A DNA stretch of 8,673 bases. Source: an uncultured Pseudobdellovibrionaceae bacterium. Lineage in GTDB: Bacteria > Bdellovibrionota > Bdellovibrionia > Bdellovibrionales > JAMPXM01. The position numbers and the translations under genes are program-made. The DNA lies in contig CAKQVW010000115.1 of the NCBI GenBank assembly GCA_934277865.1, forward strand, positions 1-8,673, read 5' to 3'. The notes under the pieces were generated by a model that was given only the letters and a program-made list of their open reading frames with translations, ran no database searches and was not told where the DNA came from. Shown piece by piece: positions 1 to 6,320 of the stretch (the first letter of the stretch is position 1; every line of letters begins with the position of its first letter).

Positions 1-222
1 GCGGACCACCCGGGTCTACCGCGCGACCTCTCGGCGAAACGACGAATCGAACAGGCATTTCAATCGGTCTGCATGAGTGCAGCCGTGCGATGCATTCGAT
101 TTGATCAAGGCCAAGAGTTTGCCCCCGATGACTATTACGATGCATTTCACCTTACACCAGAAGGTTCAAAGAAGCTGAGCCTTCTGCTCGCAAACGACTA
201 TCTGAAAAATTCCAAACACTAG
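1..222 (+). CDS. SGNH/GDSL-type hydrolase or acyltransferase accessory protein, C-terminal end (5' truncated by window)
   Basis: An open frame enters from the left edge and ends at TAG 220-222, giving the last 73 residues of a protein. Near its end is YYDAFHLTPEGSKKL (residues 45-59), which fits the last SGNH block: Asp47 and His50 form the DxxH of the Ser-Asp-His triad, followed by the usual G and a C-terminal helix. Such proteins often accompany MBOAT acyltransferases (DltD with DltB, AlgX/AlgJ with AlgI), and an MBOAT gene lies about 1.3 kb away on the opposite strand. The gene converges on the membrane-protein gene to its right, and their stop codons share the CTAG at 219-222. The family call rests on one motif; the nucleophile serine lies outside the window, so activity cannot be judged. 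A role with the operon is inferred from proximity only. Confidence 0.68.
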   Translation, partial: ADHPGLPRDLSAKRRIEQAFQSVCMSAAVRCIRFDQGQEFAPDDYYDAFHLTPEGSKKLSLLLANDYLKNSKH

Positions 223-1490
223 ATATTACCGGTGCCACCACATTTGGTCTCTTCGAGCGAACACTCGGATGACGGCGCTAGACGGATCACGACGTCAGGA
301 TCTAATCGACATAGTTTTTCTTGAATCAACTTCGTCCCTGAACAAGTTGGAAATCGAATCTCGCAGCGAAGATCGTCGATGAACTTTACGTCAGAATCTG
401 ATGCCAGTGAAAATCGCCACAAGCGCTTTGCGGACTGACAAGCTTTCTCTCCTGCAACTTCCAACACAAATACACCAGTTCGAAAGCGACTGCCGGAGAA
501 CATACTGAAACCTATTGGGCTCGGGAAAAAATAAAACGAACCAAAAAAAGAAATCGCAAGTAGGAGATGAGCCAACGCCTTCGACCAAGGCGGGACAAAA
601 AACCTAAGTGGCCGCGACTGCTGATGCCGACCACCGATACGTAGCAAAGCCCATGTTTGTGCGATCAGAAGTACAATCGTGATGCCGATTGATACATACG
701 GCGGACGACCTAGGGACGTGCTGTCAGCCGCTATTCCCGCAAGAAGAAGTGCCGTCATGACAGGACCGACGTACCGAATCCACGGCCGAGTTTCTGGAAG
801 AAGGCTATTTAGCTGCGGCAACAATGCCATAACCAATGGCAAGAGGAAGAAGTAAACAAACAAAACTGGCGGATGGATAATTGCGAGGATTAAAACAAAG
901 TATAGCGCAACGACTCCAAATATGGAGGGACGCACGAGAAGTCCAATCGCAGTCACCAACTCTAAAACAACCGAAGCTTTTGCCAATGTGCCTGCGATGG
1001 CCGGAGAGATCAATCCCATTGCCGAGGGCACCCAATACTCAAGATAAGAAACAAAGCTTCCGCCAGATTGAAACTCCACGCCCTCCAAGTAGCTGGAGTT
1101 TAGTTTGTGAACTGCGGCTGCCAAGAATATTCCGGCTAGCAACCAGGCCGCTTGGCGGTCGGCCCGAACGCCACTTCTTGAAGTAAGATCATAGGCGTAC
1201 GCAAAGAGGAAAATAGGTGCGATCGAAAATGCTCCGACGGTTGAATAACTCAATGTGAACTGAAAGATCAGATTCAATATGGAAAGCAGATAGAGATAGC
1301 GATCGTCGCGGACTCTAGAAACCCATAGCACAAGAATCGAGGCAGACAGGATCCACCGGGATGTCCGAAAGAACTCGGCTTCTAAAAATCCAAAAAGAGG
1401 AATGCCGTCGGATTGAATCGCGAAATTGAACGTTCTATGCAGAACGAATCCAACAATTAGGATTTTTGCCCATTCGAGCATTCTCTCCAC
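219..1490 (-). CDS. HTTM-like multi-pass membrane protein with cysteine-rich C-terminal tail
   Basis: This last gene of the five-gene operon encodes 423 residues. About ten hydrophobic segments fill residues 8-325, then a soluble tail of roughly 95 residues follows. The segment AAAVHKLNSSYLEG (124-137), at the end of a membrane helix, resembles the HK-L-x-x-x-[FYW]-L-x-G signature of HTTM (horizontally transferred transmembrane, vitamin K-dependent carboxylase-like) proteins. Many HTTM proteins have no known reaction. The tail holds six cysteines (351, 376, 383, 394, 410, 417), an even number that suggests disulfides and a periplasmic location. Translation probably begins at GTG 1490, directly after the MBOAT TAA, with GAGG six bases upstream; ATG 1481 would shorten the protein by three residues. 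Its place suggests a partner of the acyltransferase or carrier system. Family assignment is moderate, function unknown. Confidence 0.72.
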   Translation of the reverse strand: MERMLEWAKILIVGFVLHRTFNFAIQSDGIPLFGFLEAEFFRTSRWILSASILVLWVSRVRDDRYLYLLSILNLIFQFTLSYSTVGAFSIAPIFLFAYAYDLTSRSGVRADRQAAWLLAGIFLAAAVHKLNSSYLEGVEFQSGGSFVSYLEYWVPSAMGLISPAIAGTLAKASVVLELVTAIGLLVRPSIFGVVALYFVLILAIIHPPVLFVYFFLLPLVMALLPQLNSLLPETRPWIRYVGPVMTALLLAGIAADSTSLGRPPYVSIGITIVLLIAQTWALLRIGGRHQQSRPLRFFVPPWSKALAHLLLAISFFGSFYFFPSPIGFSMFSGSRFRTGVFVLEVAGEKACQSAKRLWRFSLASDSDVKFIDDLRCEIRFPTCSGTKLIQEKLCRLDPDVVIRLAPSSECSLEETKCGGTGNI

Positions 1491-2801
1491 TTAATACCTC
1501 AGGTAAACGAATGCTCGCCACTGACTGATTCCAAAGGTGACCGTCAGGTAGACGAATGTGAATATCAGTGCAACCGTGGTGATTGCCACGGATTTGGAAA
1601 TCTCTGGCAATGCCGCATTCGCGTATTTCAACTTCAACGCCGGCATGTAGGTTTCGAAAACAAAGACGATCGCAAGCCCCGCCATGACGACGTAGGCATC
1701 CGTTAGCGAAATCATAAGCGGCTTGTACATAACCGGATCGAGAGAATTTAAGAACATTGTTCGCCCCAAAACAGTTATTAGTTCATCGAGGCTTCCTGGA
1801 ATCATGAACACGGTGCTAAATGCCATTGCCAGCACGCAAAGCGCCCTCTTTAGCCACACCGGGAGTTTGAAGCGAATTCCCCGTTTCCTGAGGAACACGG
1901 CTGCCCAGAACAGTGCCAGCCAGTAAAGCGCCCAGACGACCATCTGCCACTTTACTCCGTGCCAAAGACCAACACTCAATAGAACCGCTCCGGAAGCCGC
2001 CACCACACTTCTCGTTCGGAGTGCAATGGGATTGTAAACGTTGTCACGTAACCAACTGACGAGCGAAATATGCCATCTTCTCCAAATGTCCTGCACAGAT
2101 TCGGCCAGATAAGGTCGGTCAAAGTTATCCATAACTTCGATTCCAAAAAGACGAGAAACACCCCTTGCGATATCGATCACGCCGGAGAAATCGCAATAGA
2201 TCTGCACCAAGCAGAGCCCCATGTAGAACCACATGTCGACACTGGAATAATGGAGAAATGTCTTACTCGAATCGACAGCCAAATCGGATAGCCGGTCCGC
2301 TATCACAAGTTTTTTGAAGATTCCGAATGCGATTAACAAGAGCCCTGAGAGAAAAATCTCTTTTGCAAAAGGTCGCCCCGAGAAGAGTTGGCTTCCGAGG
2401 TTCCTCCAGCGCTCAATCGGCCCAACAGGAATGATCGGAAAAAAAAGACCAAAGGCAAATCGTCCAGCCGGACCAGGGTCGAAATTCTCTCTTCTGGAAT
2501 CAAAGTGAAGACCCAAGATCAGAAATGTCGCATAGGACAATCCTACGATACGAAGATCAAATGCCTTCTGCGCAACAAGGGGAGCGATCAGTATCACGCT
2601 TATGAGCCAATGCGGAAAGCGCCCAACCATCAACTGGTGAACGGCGATTAAACAAACCGAAGTTGCAAGCGCCATCTGCCACAGCAAGCCGCCAACAAGG
2701 AGGCTAACTGAGATCAAGATCCATGGCCTCCAACGGGCTGGAGACATCCAGAAAGTATAGAGACCCAGAATAAAGACGATCGCTGCAGCCACTTCACTCA
2801 T
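1491..2801 (-). CDS. MBOAT-family membrane-bound O-acyltransferase (DltB/AlgI-like)
   Basis: This 436-residue polytopic inner-membrane protein is a membrane-bound O-acyltransferase. Members move acyl or aminoacyl groups from a cytoplasmic thioester donor to a hydroxyl on an extracytoplasmic or membrane acceptor. Signature features are YCDFSG (202-207), DNFDRPY (225-231), IWRRWHISLVSWLRD (239-253, His244), the LWHG catalytic motif (279-282, His281) and an aromatic C-terminus FVYLRY like the FIYFQF ending of AlgI and DltB proteins. Length is normal for the family. It starts at ATG 2801, overlapping the decarboxylase stop in an ATGA, and its own ribosome site is weak, which suggests coupled translation. 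Because a dedicated carrier protein and AMP ligase are in the same operon, the donor is most likely that carrier, as DltC is for DltB. The acceptor could be a polysaccharide, lipid or glycan and is not revealed here. Confidence 0.93.
   Translation of the reverse strand: MSEVAAAIVFILGLYTFWMSPARWRPWILISVSLLVGGLLWQMALATSVCLIAVHQLMVGRFPHWLISVILIAPLVAQKAFDLRIVGLSYATFLILGLHFDSRRENFDPGPAGRFAFGLFFPIIPVGPIERWRNLGSQLFSGRPFAKEIFLSGLLLIAFGIFKKLVIADRLSDLAVDSSKTFLHYSSVDMWFYMGLCLVQIYCDFSGVIDIARGVSRLFGIEVMDNFDRPYLAESVQDIWRRWHISLVSWLRDNVYNPIALRTRSVVAASGAVLLSVGLWHGVKWQMVVWALYWLALFWAAVFLRKRGIRFKLPVWLKRALCVLAMAFSTVFMIPGSLDELITVLGRTMFLNSLDPVMYKPLMISLTDAYVVMAGLAIVFVFETYMPALKLKYANAALPEISKSVAITTVALIFTFVYLTVTFGISQWRAFVYLRY
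1497..1500 (-). promoter_or_regulatory. Ribosome binding site supporting the GTG start of the HTTM-like gene
   Basis: GAGG on the reverse strand, inside the last codons of the MBOAT gene and six bases before GTG 1490. It favours GTG over the ATG nine bases further on, although GGAG just before that ATG keeps the alternative open. Confidence 0.45.
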
Positions 2802-4054
2802 TTCACATCCACAAAGTGTTCAGCCGCAGCAGGCTGCAAGAGAAATTCGGTGGGGCTAAACTGTTTGCCGTATCCACCTACATTTTTAATCACCACAAGA
2901 TCTCCGGACTCCAGTCCGTCCATTTGAATCTCTCGCAATAGGATATCCTGGGAATAACAGGTCGAACCCGCGACCGTCGCCCGAATAGCACCAACTTGCT
3001 TCTGCCCCGCATCTGCCGTTGTCGACCGGTTCAAAATTGTGAAGGGCAGATTGGACTTCACGACCTGCCCCGCGCCCGTTGCAATCTGGCAGTGTGCGAA
3101 CCCACCATCTGCGATTCCGTATCGAATTATCCCGCCTTGCGTATGGACATTTTTGCATCGAAGTATCTTGGCTACAAAATATCCCGCCTCTCCCACGAGA
3201 TATCGTCCGAGCTCAATTGCAAACTTCATTTTTCCAGGTAACGGCGAAGAGTTTCTGTACTTCACACATAGGCCACGCAGCTGAATTGCAAAATGATCAA
3301 GATCAAAGGCCGCAGCTCCCAAAGAGTAGGGAATACCTAACCCGCCACCCAAAACCACCCTCATCGATTCACGGGCGAGGTGGGCGTTGCCACTCGCTAC
3401 AAGCTTGCTCTGGAAAAGTAAAGAAGTCTCAAGTGCAAATTCAAAGTTTCGGATCACATACTCAGCATTCAAGATCTGTGATTGAACGTGGGAATGGGTT
3501 CCAATCAGTTGAACCTGCTTCGTCCGTCCCAACGCAGCTAGGAATGCGTCCAATCCAGCTTCATCAATTCCAAACTGTGAAGGCTCTCCGACAATCAACC
3601 GCCCCACATGATTCAATCGCTGCTGAGGAAGAAGACGGACGACAATCGAAGCACGCTTCCCGGTACGACGGGCCAGATCATCAATCTCTTGAAGCTCGTC
3701 GACGGATTCGACGACGAAAGCTCCAATTTCCACTTCTAGTCCGCGCTTCAGTTCGTTCGGCCGTTTCGCAGGCCCAGTAAAAAAGATCCGTTCCTTTTCG
3801 AATCCAGCCTCAAGCGCACGCTCCAACTCGCCAACCGATGCAATGTCGACGGAGAGGCCCTCTTGCATTGCCACTTCTAAAATTTTCCGGTGGGAGTTCG
3901 CTTTCGCCGAATAAATGAGTTCTGTTTCTGAATTCAATCTTGTCTGAAGAAGCTGGATGCGGCGACGGAGTGAATCTAGGTCATACAGATAAAACGGGGT
4001 CCCCGACGTTTGCTCGATGTCCCGAATGGTGTCTTCAGTCTTTTTTTCCAGCAT
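2798..4054 (-). CDS. Fold-III PLP-dependent amino acid decarboxylase (DAP/ornithine decarboxylase family)
   Basis: This 418-residue enzyme has an alanine-racemase-type barrel followed by a beta domain, as in diaminopimelate and ornithine decarboxylases. Visible motifs are YSAKAN (48-53; Lys51 should bind PLP), THSH (186-189), the glycine loop LGGGLGIPY (235-243) binding the phosphate, ELGRYLV (281-287; normally EPGR), GSTCYSQD (363-370; Cys366 is the catalytic cysteine donated across the dimer) and GGYG (393-396). Diaminopimelate decarboxylases usually read CES at the cysteine; here it is CYS, so the glutamate associated with diaminopimelate recognition is missing and a lysine-biosynthetic role is unlikely. 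The ATG at 4054 lies inside the end of the ligase gene and has a strong GGGAGG site. Carrier + AMP ligase + decarboxylase sets occur in exosortase-associated loci, and BtrK of butirosin synthesis decarboxylates an aminoacyl group on a carrier. The true substrate is unknown. Confidence 0.88.
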   Translation of the reverse strand: MLEKKTEDTIRDIEQTSGTPFYLYDLDSLRRRIQLLQTRLNSETELIYSAKANSHRKILEVAMQEGLSVDIASVGELERALEAGFEKERIFFTGPAKRPNELKRGLEVEIGAFVVESVDELQEIDDLARRTGKRASIVVRLLPQQRLNHVGRLIVGEPSQFGIDEAGLDAFLAALGRTKQVQLIGTHSHVQSQILNAEYVIRNFEFALETSLLFQSKLVASGNAHLARESMRVVLGGGLGIPYSLGAAAFDLDHFAIQLRGLCVKYRNSSPLPGKMKFAIELGRYLVGEAGYFVAKILRCKNVHTQGGIIRYGIADGGFAHCQIATGAGQVVKSNLPFTILNRSTTADAGQKQVGAIRATVAGSTCYSQDILLREIQMDGLESGDLVVIKNVGGYGKQFSPTEFLLQPAAAEHFVDVK

Positions 4055-5543
4055 CTCGCTCCTCCCACATCTTCATCAGAGTCGCGCGATCGACTTTGCG
4101 ACTGGGTGTTTCCGGAAGGCCTGCCTCTATAAATATCCGGTCAGGAACTTTTGGTGCAGCAAGAATTTTTTTACAGAAGTCGATGAGATCTGATTCTGAT
4201 ACTCGAGACGAATCGACTCCAGATAGGACAACAAATCCTACCAGAGCATTTTGGCGCCCATCAGGCACGGGCCGGCTGAGTACGCAAGCCTGTGCAACAC
4301 CAGGGCATGTACGAATCGCTTCTTCCACTTCAGAGAGGTGCATGCGATATTCCCATCGTTTAATTTGGTCATCTCGACGACCTATATAGTGATAGTTTCC
4401 CTCCGCATCTTGCGTGAAGAAATCTCCACTCCTTACCTTTCGTAGGGGATTGACCGTAGGGTAGTATCCTAGCATCGCCCCCACGCCCTCGTGGACAAGC
4501 TCACCCTGACCAGGTCTGTCGATGACGTCTCCGCTGTCATCAACGAGACACAGATGCACATTCGAGACAGGGGTCCCGTGGGTGACACGAATCTCCGAAC
4601 CAGGGGTATCCTTTTGAATCAACGAACGAAAGGTTTCTGTCTGGCCGTATGTTCGATAAATCGATGATCGCGGAAACTTTTTTTGTAAACGCTGTATATC
4701 TGAGACAGCCAGCGTACCACCTGAGATCGTCAAGTATCGCACCGCCGAGAAGATTTCCTCGCCCTCGTTGTTTCTCAGAAAGCTGAGCCACATCATTGGT
4801 GCTCCGGAAATTCCAGTGACTCTTTCCTCTCTCAGATTTTTTCGAAACCTTTCAGATGACGGATGCCCCTGAACGATCAAACTGCATCCACTGACGAAAC
4901 TCGAAAGCACTTGATTGAATCCAACATCATGTGAGATCGGCAGGATGTTTAGCACTACTTCATTTGCTGAAATTCCGAACTCTGAAATTTCGGATTCGGC
5001 CCTGGCCAGAAGATCTTGGCGTTCGATCATCACAAGCTTTGGTTGCGAAGTCGACCCAGAGGTCATCAACAGCCAGCCACAGGTCTCTGGAATATGATGG
5101 CGCGAGCCCTCCAGCTTCGGCAGTATCAACGGCCTTCCAAGAATTGGATCCGCGTCAAACACATCCAACATTGTCGCCTGCGCCTCGTCGTATCCGAGGT
5201 CACGAAACAGATCTGAGAAACCAACCAGATCCGCCTCGTGGATCAGTAAATTATGACGACCCAGAACAGCTCCAAGACGCGGCAATGTTGTCGCGATTTG
5301 TGTTCGCTCAATCGCCATCCCTTGACCATCGCTACATAGCGTCCACCAAACGCCTATCACTGTCTGGGCATTTCTCTGGCCTGCAATCACAAGCGGGATT
5401 GCCCAGTCGATCGGAATTGTCGCGAGATTGTGAAGAATCGACTCTAGATCCTTCCAGCTAAAATCAGAATGATCGTCTTTAATCGCTCGGCGTTTTCTCG
5501 AACTCGCCGCGTGCTGCTTCAGCGCCGATTGCCATCTATTCAT
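4035..5543 (-). CDS. AMP-forming acyl-CoA synthetase/aminoacyl-carrier ligase (DltA/exosortase-associated type)
   Basis: This 502-residue ANL-superfamily enzyme should adenylate a carboxylic or amino acid and transfer it to the phosphopantetheine thiol of the carrier encoded just upstream. Core motifs in order are the P-loop MTSGSTSQPKLV (160-171), LPISHD (201-206), YGQTET (299-304), SGDFF (372-376, ribose-binding Asp374), the hinge motif GRRDDQIK (388-395) and the C-terminal lysine in PSRKVDR (480-486, Lys483) needed for adenylation. The usual glycine in the segment after QIK (K-x-x-G-x-R) is Glu398 here (QIKRWEYR), an uncommon change in the loop that docks in the thioester-forming state. 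Length suits stand-alone ligases such as DltA. The start ATG overlaps the carrier stop (ATGA at 5543-5540). Substrate cannot be read by eye, so amino acid versus fatty acid is undecided. Confidence 0.9.
   Translation of the reverse strand: MNRWQSALKQHAASSRKRRAIKDDHSDFSWKDLESILHNLATIPIDWAIPLVIAGQRNAQTVIGVWWTLCSDGQGMAIERTQIATTLPRLGAVLGRHNLLIHEADLVGFSDLFRDLGYDEAQATMLDVFDADPILGRPLILPKLEGSRHHIPETCGWLLMTSGSTSQPKLVMIERQDLLARAESEISEFGISANEVVLNILPISHDVGFNQVLSSFVSGCSLIVQGHPSSERFRKNLREERVTGISGAPMMWLSFLRNNEGEEIFSAVRYLTISGGTLAVSDIQRLQKKFPRSSIYRTYGQTETFRSLIQKDTPGSEIRVTHGTPVSNVHLCLVDDSGDVIDRPGQGELVHEGVGAMLGYYPTVNPLRKVRSGDFFTQDAEGNYHYIGRRDDQIKRWEYRMHLSEVEEAIRTCPGVAQACVLSRPVPDGRQNALVGFVVLSGVDSSRVSESDLIDFCKKILAAPKVPDRIFIEAGLPETPSRKVDRATLMKMWEERDAGKKD
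4061..4066 (-). promoter_or_regulatory. Strong ribosome binding site for the decarboxylase gene
   Basis: GGGAGG on the reverse strand, six bases from ATG 4054 and inside the last codons of the ligase gene. It fixes the decarboxylase start within a 20-base overlap with the ligase and suggests independent initiation as well as coupling. Confidence 0.65.
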
Positions 5544-5788
5544 GTTCTTCTCGACTGAACAAATGCCTCTATAGATTTAAGCGTTCCGAAATTCGCGTCG
5601 TTGAGGTCCTGAGGCTCGACTGAAATGCCGTATTTTTTCTCGAGGTAATTGACCAGATTGAATATTCCTATCGAGTCTAACGCACCTGATTCGACCAATG
5701 GAAACTCATCGGCGATTTCTTTTGGAAGTAGTCCCCGATAAATGGGATCCCCCATCAAGAATGCACGGACCTCGTTTCGAATATCCAT
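5540..5788 (-). CDS. Acyl/peptidyl carrier protein (phosphopantetheine-binding)
   Basis: This 82-residue carrier protein has the expected four-helix pattern. The motif GALDSIGIFNLV (35-46) contains Ser39, which should receive 4'-phosphopantetheine; DSIG replaces the common DSL. The end, LKSIEAFVQSR (70-80), is a normal final helix. It would hold the group activated by the adjacent ligase and hand it to the decarboxylase or the MBOAT. A start at ATG 5788 is preferred: GGAGG sits nine bases upstream and a promoter-like -35/-10 pair lies just before it. An in-frame TTG at 5812 would add eight basic residues (KNRRRKA) but falls at the edge of the proposed -10 box. The stop overlaps the ligase start by four bases, as expected for a dedicated carrier. 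It is not the housekeeping fatty-acid carrier, judging from motif and context. Confidence 0.92.
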   Translation of the reverse strand: MDIRNEVRAFLMGDPIYRGLLPKEIADEFPLVESGALDSIGIFNLVNYLEKKYGISVEPQDLNDANFGTLKSIEAFVQSRRT

Positions 5789-5797
5789 CGCTTTGCG

Positions 5798-5802
5798 CCT
5801 CC
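5798..5802 (-). promoter_or_regulatory. Ribosome binding site for the carrier protein gene
   Basis: GGAGG on the reverse strand, nine bases before ATG 5788. It decides the start in favour of this ATG over the in-frame TTG at 5812. Confidence 0.7.
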
Positions 5803-5811
5803 GGTTCTTCA

Positions 5812-5840
5812 AGGGTATTGAGTGACAAATGATGTGGCAA
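5812..5840 (-). promoter_or_regulatory. Putative sigma70 promoter of the five-gene operon
   Basis: Read on the reverse strand, TTGCCA (5840-5835; five of six bases match TTGACA) is separated by exactly 17 bases from TACCCT (5817-5812), which keeps the important T, A and final T of TATAAT. Transcription would start near 5803-5806, leaving a leader of about 15-20 bases that contains the GGAGG site. The whole gap between the divergent carrier and GNAT genes is only 61 bases, so any GNAT promoter must overlap this one. The -10 match is only partial and the host sigma factor is unknown. Confidence 0.4.
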
Positions 5841-5849
5841 CACGATTGA

Positions 5850-6320
5850 ATGAAGGCAATGACTCAATCGCGACATGATTTGAATCTCTCCTGGGGCAAT
5901 TATGATGCAATGTGGCTCCTGCAAGAGTACTTGAAAGAGCTAACTTCCCTAAGCGACCCATCCTCAAACTTTGCTCGCTACGTCGGCCAGACAAAGGGAG
6001 TCCTTCTCACGTCACGCAAGACTGCCGATGCTCCCGAAGAAAAAGTGGGCGGGGCAAACATTCAGATTTTTCACGACTACGCACTCATTGATGTGATCTG
6101 GATCAGGCCCGAATATCGCTCACAAGGGCTTGGTCGGATGCTGGTGAATGAAGTCGAGCGACACGCCATTGAAATTGGGCTTCGACGATTGCTACTGAGT
6201 GCTTTCGAACATCAAAACTCTATCGAATTTTGGAAGAGGCTTGGCTGTGAAGAAGTTGGCCGAGTCCGCGACTATCCCGCTGGGAAGCAGCTGGTTTATC
6301 TGCACAAGCGACTAGCCTAA
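5850..6320 (+). CDS. GNAT-family N-acetyltransferase
   Basis: This 156-residue protein should transfer an acetyl group from acetyl-CoA to an amine. The acetyl-CoA pyrophosphate loop is RSQGLGRML (90-98), matching the R/Q-x-x-G-x-G/A signature, after the strand LIDVIWIRPEY (79-89). The downstream NSIEFWKRLGCEEVG (123-137) is the usual 'FY-x-x-x-GF' acceptor-side segment with W and C variants, and the protein ends in a strand with LHKRL (151-155). Length is typical for a single-domain GNAT, and the acceptor cannot be predicted. The gene diverges from the operon across 61 bases and converges on the deacetylase gene, sharing bases 6317-6320 with its stop. No clear ribosome site precedes ATG 5850; the in-frame ATG 5859 is a weak alternative. 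A link to the amino-group chemistry of the operon is conceivable but unproven. Confidence 0.87.
   Translation: MKAMTQSRHDLNLSWGNYDAMWLLQEYLKELTSLSDPSSNFARYVGQTKGVLLTSRKTADAPEEKVGGANIQIFHDYALIDVIWIRPEYRSQGLGRMLVNEVERHAIEIGLRRLLLSAFEHQNSIEFWKRLGCEEVGRVRDYPAGKQLVYLHKRLA

Noticed and set aside
3079..3780. A 233-codon forward-strand open frame antisense to the decarboxylase gene.
   Set aside because: It lies wholly within a gene with clear PLP-enzyme motifs, its translation is rich in Ser, Arg, Gln and His without domain signatures, and it has no gene context.
2798..4054. Assignment of the decarboxylase as lysA (lysine biosynthesis).
   Set aside because: The CES motif is changed to CYS, and the gene is embedded in a carrier/ligase/MBOAT operon with no lysine pathway genes nearby.
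4931..5461. A 176-codon forward-strand open frame antisense to the AMP ligase gene.
   Set aside because: It mirrors a strongly supported ligase gene, and its low-complexity Ser/Arg/Pro-rich translation has no recognisable motif.
219..5788. Calling the cluster an exosortase/PEP-CTERM locus or a true dlt operon.
   Set aside because: No exosortase or PEP-CTERM protein is in the window, and the extra decarboxylase and HTTM-like protein depart from dltABCD; only the similarity of parts is supported.
5540..5812. Longer carrier protein starting at TTG 5812.
   Set aside because: ATG 5788 has GGAGG at good spacing, and the TTG overlaps the edge of the proposed -10 element; the extra residues are basic and not typical of carriers.
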